The notes under the pieces: model-generated
The model's database searches: none
Seen by the model: only the letters and a program-made list of their open reading frames with translations
What the model was told of the DNA's origin: nothing
Program-made: the position numbers and the translations under genes
Part shown: in pieces, positions 17,882-26,294 of the stretch
Numbering within the stretch: position 1 is the stretch's first letter
Layout of the letters: every line of letters begins with the position of its first letter
Assembly (NCBI GenBank): GCA_019240475.1
Contig: JAFAYI010000031.1
Coordinates: forward strand, 248,001 to 312,000
Direction: 5' to 3'
Length of the DNA: 64,000 bases
Source: Acidobacteriaceae bacterium
GTDB lineage: Bacteria > Acidobacteriota > Terriglobia > Bryobacterales > Bryobacteraceae

Positions 17882-19255
17882 ATGCCGGACAATATTCACT
17901 ACCACGCAATCATCATCGGCTCCGGGCAAGCTGGCAATCCGTTGGCCGCAAAGCTTGCCGAGCGCGGCGAAAAGGTCGCCATCGTCGAGCAAGGTTTTCT
18001 GGGCGGCACGTGCGTGAACACCGGATGCACTCCAACCAAGACCTTGATCGCCAGCGCTCAGATTGCCTACTACGCGCGAAACGCCGAACGCTGGGGTGTG
18101 CATGCGGGTGAGGTGAGCGTCAATCTCCCCGCCATTCTCAAACGCAAGGATGACATCGTGCACGGCATGCGCTCCGGCTGGGAAAAGAGCTTCGGAGCCG
18201 AAGGCCAGCCCAGCCTGTATCGCGGGAAAGCCCGGTTCACCGGAACCCGTCAAGTCCAGGTGGCCGACGCGGTGCTCCAAGCCGATCGCATCTTTATCGA
18301 CACCGGGACCCGTCCGGCCATCCCCAAAATCTCCGGCCTCGATGCCGTCCCCTATCTGACCAACGTCAGCCTGCTCGAACTGAAAGATCTGCCCGACCAT
18401 CTGATCGTGATGGGCGGCGGCTACGTCGGCCTCGAATTCGGCCAGATGTTTTGTCGCTTCGGAAGCCACGTGACGGTGATTAACCGATCGCCCCGCATCT
18501 TGCCCCATGAAGACGAGGACATCACGGCTAAAATGCAGAAGGCGGTCGAATCCGAAGGCGTCCGTTTCCGGCTAAACGCCAACGTCGTGAAAGCGTCGGC
18601 GCAAGCCGGCTGCGTGACCGTCACCCTCGACAGCGGCGAATCCATCACGGGCTCGCATCTGCTCGTCGCGGTCGGGCGCGCGCCCAATACCGGCGATCTC
18701 GATCTAACGAAGACCGGCGTCGAGACCGACCAAAAGGGCTTTATTGTCGTGAACGACAGGCTCGAAACCAGCGCGCCCGGCATCTGGGCTCTTGGCGACG
18801 TCGCCGGCGGCCCGGCGTTCACTCACATTTCTTACAACGATTTCCAGATCGTCTACGGCAACCTCTATGAAGGCAAGCGTCTGAGCACGAAGACGCGCCT
18901 GGTCCCCTACGCTCTCTATACCGACCCGACACTCGGCCGAGTCGGAATGACCGAGAAAGAAGCCCGCGCATCCGGCAAGAAACTCAAGATCGGCGCCTAT
19001 CCAATGTCGAGCGTCGCCCGCGCCAAGGAACGCGCCGAAACAGCCGGCTTCATGAAGCTGATCGTCGACGCCTCCAACGACCTCATTCTCGGCGCCGCAA
19101 TCCTCGGCGTCGAGGGCGGGGAACTGGTTCAAATCCTCAGCACATTGATGCTCGCCGAAAAGCCCTACACGCTGCTCAAAGGCGCCATCTACATCCACCC
19201 CACGCTCGCCGAAGGATTTTTCGGTCTCATGGACAGCGTCAAGCCAGTGGACTGA
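17882..19255 (+). CDS. FAD-dependent pyridine nucleotide-disulfide oxidoreductase, mercuric reductase-like
   Basis: 457 residues from ATG 17882 (MPDNIHYHAIIIGSGQAGNP); an upstream in-frame start would run into the divergent reductase gene. Two dinucleotide-binding folds are visible: IIGSGQAGNPLAAKLAERG for FAD and VMGGGYVGLEFGQMF for NAD(P). The redox disulfide is in GGTCVNTGCTPTKT, and the C-terminal HPTLAE supplies the His-Glu dyad of the partner subunit. The CVNTGC spacing fits the MerA/dihydrolipoamide dehydrogenase class, but there is no N-terminal metal-binding domain and no C-terminal Cys pair (it ends SVKPVD), so mercury reduction is unlikely. Substrate unknown. Confidence 0.9.
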   Translation: MPDNIHYHAIIIGSGQAGNPLAAKLAERGEKVAIVEQGFLGGTCVNTGCTPTKTLIASAQIAYYARNAERWGVHAGEVSVNLPAILKRKDDIVHGMRSGWEKSFGAEGQPSLYRGKARFTGTRQVQVADAVLQADRIFIDTGTRPAIPKISGLDAVPYLTNVSLLELKDLPDHLIVMGGGYVGLEFGQMFCRFGSHVTVINRSPRILPHEDEDITAKMQKAVESEGVRFRLNANVVKASAQAGCVTVTLDSGESITGSHLLVAVGRAPNTGDLDLTKTGVETDQKGFIVVNDRLETSAPGIWALGDVAGGPAFTHISYNDFQIVYGNLYEGKRLSTKTRLVPYALYTDPTLGRVGMTEKEARASGKKLKIGAYPMSSVARAKERAETAGFMKLIVDASNDLILGAAILGVEGGELVQILSTLMLAEKPYTLLKGAIYIHPTLAEGFFGLMDSVKPVD

Positions 19256-19378
19256 TTGCCCAAGCCCGCCTTGCTCCCCAATTCCCGATTCGATATCCTA
19301 TATATGTATGTCCTGAGCGCTCGGCCCCAACGGCCCCGGCGCTTCGGCAATTCTCCAGGAGATTAAGTCAGTAGGTTC

Positions 19379-19648
19379 ATGGCAAATACAGTATCGGCGT
19401 TGAAGCGCGTTCGAATCACGGAGCGTCGCACCGCCATCAACCGCATCCGCAAATCGCGGCTGCGGCATCAGATTCGCGCCATGCGGCGCTTGATGGATCA
19501 AAAGGACGCGCAAGGCGCCACGAAACTGGTCCCATCCACCTTCTCGCTTGTTGATCGCGCCGCCAAATGGGGCATCATCAAGAAGAACACTGCGGCTCGC
19601 TACAAGAGTCGCATCACGCTTCGCCTCCGCAAGCTGAGCGCCGCTTAA
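19379..19648 (+). CDS. rpsT: 30S ribosomal protein S20
   Basis: 89 residues. S20 binds 16S rRNA early in 30S assembly. Short, Lys/Arg-rich and helical, with family marks NRIRKSRLRHQIRAMRR near the N-terminus and LVDRAAKWGIIKKNTAARYK near the C-terminus. AGGAGA at 19357-19362 is rather far (16 bases) from the ATG; TAGG at 19372-19375 is very near, so initiation signals are weak. It stands alone between the disulfide reductase and the gamma-glutamyltransferase. Confidence 0.95.
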   Translation: MANTVSALKRVRITERRTAINRIRKSRLRHQIRAMRRLMDQKDAQGATKLVPSTFSLVDRAAKWGIIKKNTAARYKSRITLRLRKLSAA

Positions 19649-19693
19649 CCGCGCCTTCTCCGTCCTCCCGCTATTGTTAGACTGGCATTGCGT

Positions 19694-21385
19694 ATGCAAC
19701 GCCGCTGTTTCCTCTTAGCCTCCGCGTGCTTGCTCACCGCGCATCTCCGCGCGGCCCAGCCGGTGTCCGCAACGCACGGCATGGTCGTGGCCCAGGAACC
19801 TATCGCGGCTGACGTCGGCCTCGCCGTGCTCAAGAGCGGAGGCAACGCCGTCGACGCCGCCATCGCCGTCGGCTTCGCGCTCGCCGTCACTCATCCCTTC
19901 GCCGGCAACATCGGGGGTGGCGGCTTCATGCTGGTCCGCATGGCGGATGGCCGCGCCGCCTTCCTCGATTTCCGCGAATGCGCGCCTGCCAAAGCCTCGC
20001 GCGACATGTATCTCGATTCCCAAGGCAACCCCACGCGCGATAGCATCCTCGGCTGGCGCTCCTCCGGCGTGCCCGGCTCGGTGGCCGGTTTCGAAGCGGC
20101 TTACAAGAAGTTCGGCCGCAAACCTTGGGCGGATCTCCTCGCGCCTGCCGTTAAGCTTGCAAGCGACGGCTTCCCGGTAAGCGCTCCCTTCGCCGCCTCC
20201 CTAGACGCGCCCAAGAACAACATCCGCCTTGATCCCGAATCCACGCGCATCTTCCTCCGCGGCGGCCGTCCGTATCAACCGGGCGACACGCTGAAGCAGC
20301 CCGAACTCGCCTCTACACTCGCGCGCATCCAGAAGCACGGCGCCAAAGATTTCTATCAAGGTGAAATCGCCCGCCAGTTTGCCGCCGCCATGACCGCCCA
20401 CGGCGGCCTCATCACCCTCGATGATCTCAAGAACTATAAGGTCGCCGAACGCGCGCCGCTCACCGGCGCCTACAATGGCTTTCACATAATCACCTCTCCG
20501 CCTCCTAGCGCCGGCGGCCTCGGCTTGCTTCAGATTATGGGCATGCTCGAAGGAACCAACTATGCAAGCGATGGCCCCGATTCCGCCAAGGCCGTTCACT
20601 ACGAAGCCGAGGCCATGCGCCGCTTCTATGCGGATCGCAGTCAGTACATGGGCGACCCCGATTTCTACACTGTCCCCGTCAAGATGCTGCTCGATCCCAA
20701 ATATCTCGCCTGGCGCCGCTCTACTATCGATCCCGATCGCGCCACCCCCAGCGAAGCGGTCGCTCCTGGTCTCCCGCGCGCCATGAACGCCGCTATCCAT
20801 TCGCGCGAAAACACCGAGACCACTCACTACAACGTCCTCGATTCAAATGGCAACGCCGTCGCCGTCACCTATACCCTCAACGACGGTTACGGCAACGGCA
20901 TCACCGTTCCCGGCTTGGGCTTTCTGTTGAATGACGAGATGGACGACTTTGTCTCGAAACCCGGCGCTCCCAACATGTTTGGAATGGTGGGTGGCGATGC
21001 GAACGCCATCGAGCCCGGCAAGCGCCCGCTATCGTCCATGACGCCCACTATCGTCACCAAGGACGACAAACCGTACATGGTGGTCGGCGCGCCCGGTGGC
21101 TCGCGCATCACCACCGGCGTCGCCGAAGTCATCCTCGATGTTCTCGACTTCCACATGAACCCGCAAGACGCTGTCGATCTGCCTCGCTTCCATGAGCAAT
21201 GGAAGCCGGAGATGCTATACCTGCAAAACGGCTTCTCTCCCGAAACCGAGAAGGCGCTGGAGCGCATGGGCTATCGAATCGAGCCAACCGGCGGCGTCGC
21301 GCGCGTAGAGGCAATCGTCATTCAGAACGGCGTGCTCGAAGGCGGCACCGAGTCGCGCCAGCACGGCAAGGTGGCCGGCTATTAG
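19694..21385 (+). CDS. ggt: Gamma-glutamyltransferase
   Basis: 563 residues from ATG 19694 (a TTG at 19688 would add two). A signal peptide (MQRRCFLLASACLLTAHLRAA) sends it to the periplasm. GGT precursors cleave themselves before a Thr that becomes the nucleophile; here this is the second Thr of ENTETTHYNVLDSNGNAVAV, followed by the small subunit with LNDEMDDF and RPLSSMTPTIV. The large-subunit start shows GGNAVDAAIAVGFALAV and GGGGFMLV. It would hydrolyse glutathione and other gamma-glutamyl compounds to recover amino acids. Full length. Confidence 0.95.
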   Translation: MQRRCFLLASACLLTAHLRAAQPVSATHGMVVAQEPIAADVGLAVLKSGGNAVDAAIAVGFALAVTHPFAGNIGGGGFMLVRMADGRAAFLDFRECAPAKASRDMYLDSQGNPTRDSILGWRSSGVPGSVAGFEAAYKKFGRKPWADLLAPAVKLASDGFPVSAPFAASLDAPKNNIRLDPESTRIFLRGGRPYQPGDTLKQPELASTLARIQKHGAKDFYQGEIARQFAAAMTAHGGLITLDDLKNYKVAERAPLTGAYNGFHIITSPPPSAGGLGLLQIMGMLEGTNYASDGPDSAKAVHYEAEAMRRFYADRSQYMGDPDFYTVPVKMLLDPKYLAWRRSTIDPDRATPSEAVAPGLPRAMNAAIHSRENTETTHYNVLDSNGNAVAVTYTLNDGYGNGITVPGLGFLLNDEMDDFVSKPGAPNMFGMVGGDANAIEPGKRPLSSMTPTIVTKDDKPYMVVGAPGGSRITTGVAEVILDVLDFHMNPQDAVDLPRFHEQWKPEMLYLQNGFSPETEKALERMGYRIEPTGGVARVEAIVIQNGVLEGGTESRQHGKVAGY

Positions 21386-21427
21386 CTCGACACAGTTCGC
21401 GGCGCCCAACCCGAGGAAACAGATCTG

Positions 21428-22267
21428 ATGGAGCTCGTCCTTTCAACCCACCTCTTCGTCCGTCACCGCCTCACCACCGTTTGGCTGGAGCGCGTCATGG
21501 ACGCTGGATTTTCATCCGTCGAAATCTTCTGTGCGCGCCAGCATATCGACTACGCCGACCGTGGCCAAATCGCCGAGTTCGGCCATTGGTTTCGCGATTC
21601 ACCGCTCAGAATGCACGCGCTGCATTCGCCCATGTACAGCGATGACGTGTGGGGCCGCTCCGGGCCGCAGGCCGTCAACAACATCACTCACTCCGCGAAG
21701 GCCAAGCGTATCGCCGTCGTGGATGAGATCAAGCGCGCCATCGAGATCGCCGAGTACGTTCCCTTCCGCTATCTGATTCAACACATCGGCGTCGCGGGCG
21801 ACGAGTTCGACCAGCGCAAGTTCGACGCCGCCTATCTCTCGCTCGAAGAGATTCGTGTCTTCGCCAGTCAGCGCGGCGTAGAGGTGCTGCTCGAAAATAC
21901 GCCCAACGATTTATCTTCGGCCAAGCGCCTGAACGAGTTCCTCGCCCAAACACATCTGAACCTGAACTATTGCTTCGACATCGGCCACGCTCACATGGGG
22001 CAGGGAATTGAACCCGAATTCGAACTGATGAAGGACCGCATCCGCTCCACGCATCTGCACGATAACGATGGCCGCGAAGACCTCCATCTGTTTCCCGGTG
22101 AAGGCTCCATAGATTGGCGCAAAGCCATGCGGCTGCTGCATTCACAATCGAGTCGGTATCCGCTCCTGCTCGAACTCAAAGAACCTCAAGGCATGCCTCA
22201 CCCCGTCGCCGAAGCGAGAAAAGCCGTCGACAAACTGATCGAACTGACGAATACGTATGAGCAGTGA
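21428..22267 (+). CDS. Sugar phosphate isomerase/epimerase (xylose isomerase-like TIM barrel)
   Basis: 279 residues, no signal peptide. AP endonuclease 2/xylose isomerase-like barrel: an N-terminal FSSVEIFCARQH, LLENTPNDLSS, the metal-ligand segment LNYCFDIGHAHMGQG, and STHLHDNDGREDLHLFPGEG near the C-terminus. Glu and His residues in these motifs would hold a divalent metal. The family covers sugar isomerases, epimerases and some lyases, so the reaction cannot be named. Its end overlaps the asnS start by 11 bases, so the two are probably cotranscribed. Confidence 0.82.
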   Translation: MELVLSTHLFVRHRLTTVWLERVMDAGFSSVEIFCARQHIDYADRGQIAEFGHWFRDSPLRMHALHSPMYSDDVWGRSGPQAVNNITHSAKAKRIAVVDEIKRAIEIAEYVPFRYLIQHIGVAGDEFDQRKFDAAYLSLEEIRVFASQRGVEVLLENTPNDLSSAKRLNEFLAQTHLNLNYCFDIGHAHMGQGIEPEFELMKDRIRSTHLHDNDGREDLHLFPGEGSIDWRKAMRLLHSQSSRYPLLLELKEPQGMPHPVAEARKAVDKLIELTNTYEQ

Positions 22268-23588
22268 ATTGAACATAGAGAGCCCTGCGCGGATCAACGT
22301 CGCCGATGCGAGCAAGCACGCGGGCGAATTGGTTGAAATCCGGGGCTGGCTCTATAACCTCCGTAAGTCCGGCAAAATCGTCTTCCCGATTATTCGCGAT
22401 GGCAGCGGCCTTATGCAGTGCGTCGCGGTCAAGAGCAATCTGCCCGAGCCCGTCTTCGAAACGTTGAAGAACCTCACCCAGGAGAGTTCGTTCACCATCA
22501 AGGGAACCGTTCGCGCCGAGCCGCGCGCCATCGGCGGCTATGAGTTGGACGTCGCGGACGCGCAACTGGTCCAGCGCGTGAGCGAAGAGCATCCGTACCC
22601 TATCACTCCCAAGGACCACGGCATTGAGTTCCTGATGGACCATCGCCATCTCTGGCTGCGCAGCCGCCGCCAGCACGCCGCCATTCGTGTCCGCCACGAA
22701 ATAGTCAAAGGCATTCGCGACTACTTCGATTCGCACGGCTTCGTTCTGGTCGACACCCCGATCTTCACTCCCGCGGCCTGCGAGGGCAGCACCACTCTGT
22801 TCGAAGTCGATTACTTCGAAGACGAAAAGGTCTACCTCACGCAATCCGGCCAGCTTTACAACGAAGCCAACGCCATGGCCTTCGGCAAGGTGTATTGTTT
22901 CGGCCCCACCTTCCGCGCCGAAAAATCGAAGACCCGCCGCCACCTCACCGAGTTCTGGATGGTCGAGCCAGAGATCGCGTTCGCCGATCTCGAAGAGATC
23001 AAGCGTGTCGCCGAAGAGCTCATCCTTTACCTCATCTCTCGCGTGCTCGAAAACCGCAAAGAAGAACTGAAGGTCCTCGAACGCGACATCGCGAAGCTCG
23101 AAGCGGTTCACGCTCCCTTTCCGCGCATGAGCTACGACGAAGCCGTCAAGCTTCTGCAATCCCGCGGCAGCGAAATTCAATGGGGCGGCGATTTCGGCAA
23201 CGCCGACGAAACGCTGCTCGCGCAAGGCTTCGAAAGCCCTGTGATCGTCGATCGTTACCCGGCCGAAATCAAAGCCTTCTACTTCCAGCCCGACGAACAG
23301 CGCCCCGAGCTCGCCTTGGGCGTCGATATCATCGCCCCCGATGGCTACGGCGAAATCGTGGGCGGCGGCCAGCGCATCCACGATCTGGCGCTCCTCGAAC
23401 AGCGACTGGTCGAGCACAACCTCCCGCGAGAAGCGTTCGAATGGTATCTCGATATCCGCCGATTCGGCAGCGTCCCCCACGGCGGCTTCGGCTTGGGCGT
23501 CGAGCGCTTCGTCGCCTGGGTCTGCAATCTCGAGCACGTGCGCGAAACCATCCCTTATCCGCGCATGCTTTACCGCACGCGTCCCTAG
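22257..23588 (+). CDS. asnS: Asparaginyl-tRNA synthetase
   Basis: 443 residues. Class II synthetase charging tRNA-Asn. N-terminal OB-fold anticodon domain (VEIRGWLYNLRKSGKI), then the class II core: motif 2 around FGPTFRAEKSKTRRHLTEF and motif 3 GGFGLGVERFVAWV. The FRAEKSKTRRHLTEFWMVE pattern, with MVEPE, separates AsnRS from AspRS. Start ATG lies inside the end of the preceding isomerase gene, and arginase begins two bases after its stop. Confidence 0.96.
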   Translation: MSSELNIESPARINVADASKHAGELVEIRGWLYNLRKSGKIVFPIIRDGSGLMQCVAVKSNLPEPVFETLKNLTQESSFTIKGTVRAEPRAIGGYELDVADAQLVQRVSEEHPYPITPKDHGIEFLMDHRHLWLRSRRQHAAIRVRHEIVKGIRDYFDSHGFVLVDTPIFTPAACEGSTTLFEVDYFEDEKVYLTQSGQLYNEANAMAFGKVYCFGPTFRAEKSKTRRHLTEFWMVEPEIAFADLEEIKRVAEELILYLISRVLENRKEELKVLERDIAKLEAVHAPFPRMSYDEAVKLLQSRGSEIQWGGDFGNADETLLAQGFESPVIVDRYPAEIKAFYFQPDEQRPELALGVDIIAPDGYGEIVGGGQRIHDLALLEQRLVEHNLPREAFEWYLDIRRFGSVPHGGFGLGVERFVAWVCNLEHVRETIPYPRMLYRTRP

Positions 23589-23590
23589 TC

Positions 23591-24505
23591 ATGCGCCAGT
23601 CCCACATCGCGATCGTCGGCGCCCCTCTCGATCTCGGCGCTGGCCGCCGCGGCGTCGATATGGGACCCTCCGCCCTGCGGCTCGCGGGTCTCAACTCTCG
23701 TTTGGAAGCTCTCGGCTACGACGTCGAGGATCTGGGCAACGTCGCCGTCGCTCAGCAGGAGAGCACGCCCTCCGGGCCTGAGAATGCCAAGTACCTTTCC
23801 CAGATCGCAAAGACCTGCGCCAAGCTGGCGACTATGGTCGAATCCGTCGTCTCGAACGGCAAATTCCCGTTGGTGCTGGGTGGCGATCATTCGGTAGCGG
23901 CCGGAACCGTCTCCGGCGTTTCGCGCGCCTGCCGCCTGCGTGGCGAAAAGATCGGCTTGATGTGGATCGATGCCCATGCCGACATGAATACGCCCGAATC
24001 CAGCCTCAGCGGCAACGTGCATGGCATGCCGCTCGCTTGCTGCCTCGGCCGCGGTCCCCGCGAGCTGACCGAAATCTTCGACTACTCCCCCAAAGTGGAC
24101 GGCCGCAACGTCGTCCTCATCGGCATTCGCGACGTGGACATCAAGGAGCGCGAGGTCGTTCGCGAATCCGGCGTCACCGCCTTCACCATGCGCGATATCG
24201 ATGAGCGCGGTTTGCGCGATGTCATGGCGCAAGCCATCGCGATTGTCAACGATGGCGCTTCCGGCTTCCACCTGTCGCTCGACATGGACGCCGTCGATCC
24301 CGACGAAGCTCCCGGCGTCGGCACCCCGGTTCGCGGCGGCATGACCTATCGCGAAGCCCATCTCGCGATGGAGACCATCTGCGATTGCAGCCGCATGCTC
24401 TCCATGGAAATCGTCGAGGTGAACCCGGTGTTGGACGCCGCCAACCGCACCGCCCTCCTCGGCGTCGAGCTCGTCATGTCCGCCATGGGCAAGAAGATTC
24501 TTTAG
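23591..24505 (+). CDS. rocF: Arginase
   Basis: 304 residues from ATG 23591. Hydrolyses arginine to ornithine and urea. The binuclear manganese site motifs are all present: GGDHS, DAHADMNTPESS with the His and Asp ligands, and SLDMDAVDPDEAPGVGTPV. An N-terminal GAPLDLGAGRRGVDMGPSA is typical of true arginases rather than agmatinases. It follows asnS by two bases and overlaps the convergent proS by four at its end. No arginine regulator site was recognised. Confidence 0.94.
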   Translation: MRQSHIAIVGAPLDLGAGRRGVDMGPSALRLAGLNSRLEALGYDVEDLGNVAVAQQESTPSGPENAKYLSQIAKTCAKLATMVESVVSNGKFPLVLGGDHSVAAGTVSGVSRACRLRGEKIGLMWIDAHADMNTPESSLSGNVHGMPLACCLGRGPRELTEIFDYSPKVDGRNVVLIGIRDVDIKEREVVRESGVTAFTMRDIDERGLRDVMAQAIAIVNDGASGFHLSLDMDAVDPDEAPGVGTPVRGGMTYREAHLAMETICDCSRMLSMEIVEVNPVLDAANRTALLGVELVMSAMGKKIL

Positions 24506-26217
24506 AGCAGCGGCATCCACAGCTTCTTCTTCAGGTGCGGTATGGCCCCGGCCAGCAGCACTTCTTCCGACGTCCGCGTGCGCCGCTCTAAAAACTCCAC
24601 TTTGCCTTGGCTCAGCTTCTTGCCAATCGTTATGCGATACGGAATGCCGATCAGGTCTGCGTCTTTAAACTTCACTCCGGGCCGCTCGTCGCGATCGTCC
24701 AGCACTGCGTCGATACCCGCCTGCGCGCACTCGGCATACAACAGGTCGGCCGCTTCTCTCTGCAGCGACTCGGCGTAATTCACCGGCGTAATCACTGCCT
24801 GAAATGGCGCGATCTGCGGCGGAAGCGCCATCCCGTCCTTATCGTGATACAGTTCAACCGCGCACGCCAGAATGCGGTCGATGCCGATTCCGTAAGAACC
24901 CATGATCGGCGTGATCTCGCGGCCGTCTTCCCCGAGCACGCGCAGCCCCATCGATTCCGAATACTTGTAGCCAAGCTTGAATATGTGCCCCACCTCGATC
25001 GCTTTAAACATCTCGAGCGCCGCCCCGCATTTGGGACACGTATCGCCTGCGGCAACCTGCCGCAGATCGAAATACTCGGGCTCAAAATCTTCGCCCGGAG
25101 TCACATGCCGAAAATGATAATCGTCGCGGTTGGCGCCCGCGATCAGGTTGCGCCGACCTTGGAGCGCCAGGTCTGCGAGCACGCGCATCTTCTTTTTTAA
25201 TCCCAGCGGTCCCAGCGATCCCGCGCTCGCGCCGAACCATTCGACAATCTCCTGCGCATGCGCCGCCCGCAGTTCGGTAACGCCCAGCGTCTCGTTCAGC
25301 TTAGTTTCGCTGAGCTGATGGTCCCCGCGCAGCATGACTAATACTGGCGCTCCGTCCGCCACCATCACCAGGCTCTTCATCTGCGACGATTCGGGCAACT
25401 GCGTGAACTTCGCAAGATCGGCGATCGTCTTCTGTCCGGGAGTGTGAAATTCTTCAGGCGTCAAATCGCCTTCGGGATCGGCCGCTCCCGGCGCGCTCGC
25501 CTTCGAAACCGCCTTTTCAAGATTGGCCGCGTAATCGCAGTTCGTGCATCGAACAACAAGGTCCTCGCCCGCCTCCGAAGCGACCATGAATTCATTCGAT
25601 TGGCTTCCGCCCATTGCGCCCGAATGCGCTTCGACAACCGTGTATTTCAACCCGCACCGGTCGAAAATCTTGCAATACGCGCCGTAATGCAGTTTGTAAG
25701 CAGTATCAAGCCCCTCCGCGTCCAAGTCGAACGTATAGGCGTCCTTCATCAGGAACTGCCGCGTTCGCAGAATTCCGGATTTCGGCCTCGGCTCGTCCCG
25801 AAACTTCGTCTGAATCTGGTACCAGATCTGCGGAAGCTGCTTGTAGCTGCGAAGCTCGCCTCTCGCAATCGAGGTCATAATCTCTTCATGCGTCATCGCC
25901 AGCGCCAGGTCGCGGCCGAAGCGGTCCTTCAGCCGAAACAAGTTCTCGCCCATCAGTTCCCACCGGCCCGATTCCTGCCACACCTCCGCCGGATTCAAAG
26001 CCGCGAGGAAAAACTCCTGCCCGCCAATGGCGTTCATCTCTTCGCGCACGATCTGCTCGATCTTCTTCAGCGAACGCTGCGCCAACAGAAGATAGTTGTA
26101 CACGCCCGCGGCCAGTTGCCGGACGTATCCGGCGCGCAGCAAGAGCTGATGGCTGACGACTTCTGCCTCCGCCGGAATCTCCCGCAGAGTCGGTATGAAC
26201 AGTTTGCTCCAACGCAT
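24502..26217 (-). CDS. proS: Prolyl-tRNA synthetase (bacterial type with editing domain)
   Basis: 571 residues. Class II synthetase charging tRNA-Pro. It starts MRWSKLFIPTLREIPAEAEV; class II signatures include TKFRDEPRPKSGILRTRQF (motif 2) and GSYGIGIDRILACAVE (motif 3). Between them lies an INS editing domain of about 170 residues (around 225-400), which in this family clears mischarged Ala-tRNA. The C-terminal anticodon domain contains ECAQAGIDAVLDDRDERPGV. Divergent from glyA across a short spacer that carries a REP-like hairpin. Confidence 0.97.
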   Translation of the reverse strand: MRWSKLFIPTLREIPAEAEVVSHQLLLRAGYVRQLAAGVYNYLLLAQRSLKKIEQIVREEMNAIGGQEFFLAALNPAEVWQESGRWELMGENLFRLKDRFGRDLALAMTHEEIMTSIARGELRSYKQLPQIWYQIQTKFRDEPRPKSGILRTRQFLMKDAYTFDLDAEGLDTAYKLHYGAYCKIFDRCGLKYTVVEAHSGAMGGSQSNEFMVASEAGEDLVVRCTNCDYAANLEKAVSKASAPGAADPEGDLTPEEFHTPGQKTIADLAKFTQLPESSQMKSLVMVADGAPVLVMLRGDHQLSETKLNETLGVTELRAAHAQEIVEWFGASAGSLGPLGLKKKMRVLADLALQGRRNLIAGANRDDYHFRHVTPGEDFEPEYFDLRQVAAGDTCPKCGAALEMFKAIEVGHIFKLGYKYSESMGLRVLGEDGREITPIMGSYGIGIDRILACAVELYHDKDGMALPPQIAPFQAVITPVNYAESLQREAADLLYAECAQAGIDAVLDDRDERPGVKFKDADLIGIPYRITIGKKLSQGKVEFLERRTRTSEEVLLAGAIPHLKKKLWMPLL

Positions 26218-26235
26218 TTAGGTGTAATAGACAAG

Positions 26236-26274
26236 TTAGCGCACAGGGCGTCTGGTGCCCTTTGTGCGCGCTAA
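26236..26274. repeat. REP-like palindromic unit upstream of glyA
   Basis: TTAGCGCACA at 26236-26245 pairs with TGTGCGC(GC)TAA ending at 26274, enclosing an inner GGGC/GCCC stem and a short loop, so it folds as one hairpin. It shares the pattern GCGCAC-GGGCG-NNTGNTGCCC-TTGTGCGCG with the arms of the 174-bp element before tsf. It ends 9 bases before the glyA Shine-Dalgarno (AGGTGA, 26284-26289), so a transcript crossing it would carry the hairpin in its 5' leader. Confidence 0.65.
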
Positions 26275-26294
26275 ATTTAAAGCAGGTGAAAAGA

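Noticed and set aside
17882..19255. Annotation of the disulfide reductase as mercuric reductase
   Set aside because: No N-terminal metal-binding domain, no C-terminal vicinal Cys pair and no mer genes nearby.
19694..19760. Gamma-glutamyltransferase as a lipoprotein (Cys in LLASAC)
   Set aside because: The spacing and following residues fit an ordinary signal peptide with cleavage after the Ala-rich end better.
22176..23537. A 453-codon open frame opposite asnS
   Set aside because: Antisense shadow of a conserved synthetase; no recognisable domain.
22895..23590. A long N-terminal extension of the arginase reading into asnS
   Set aside because: The extension is Arg/Pro-rich frame-shifted asnS sequence; the family start fits ATG 23591.
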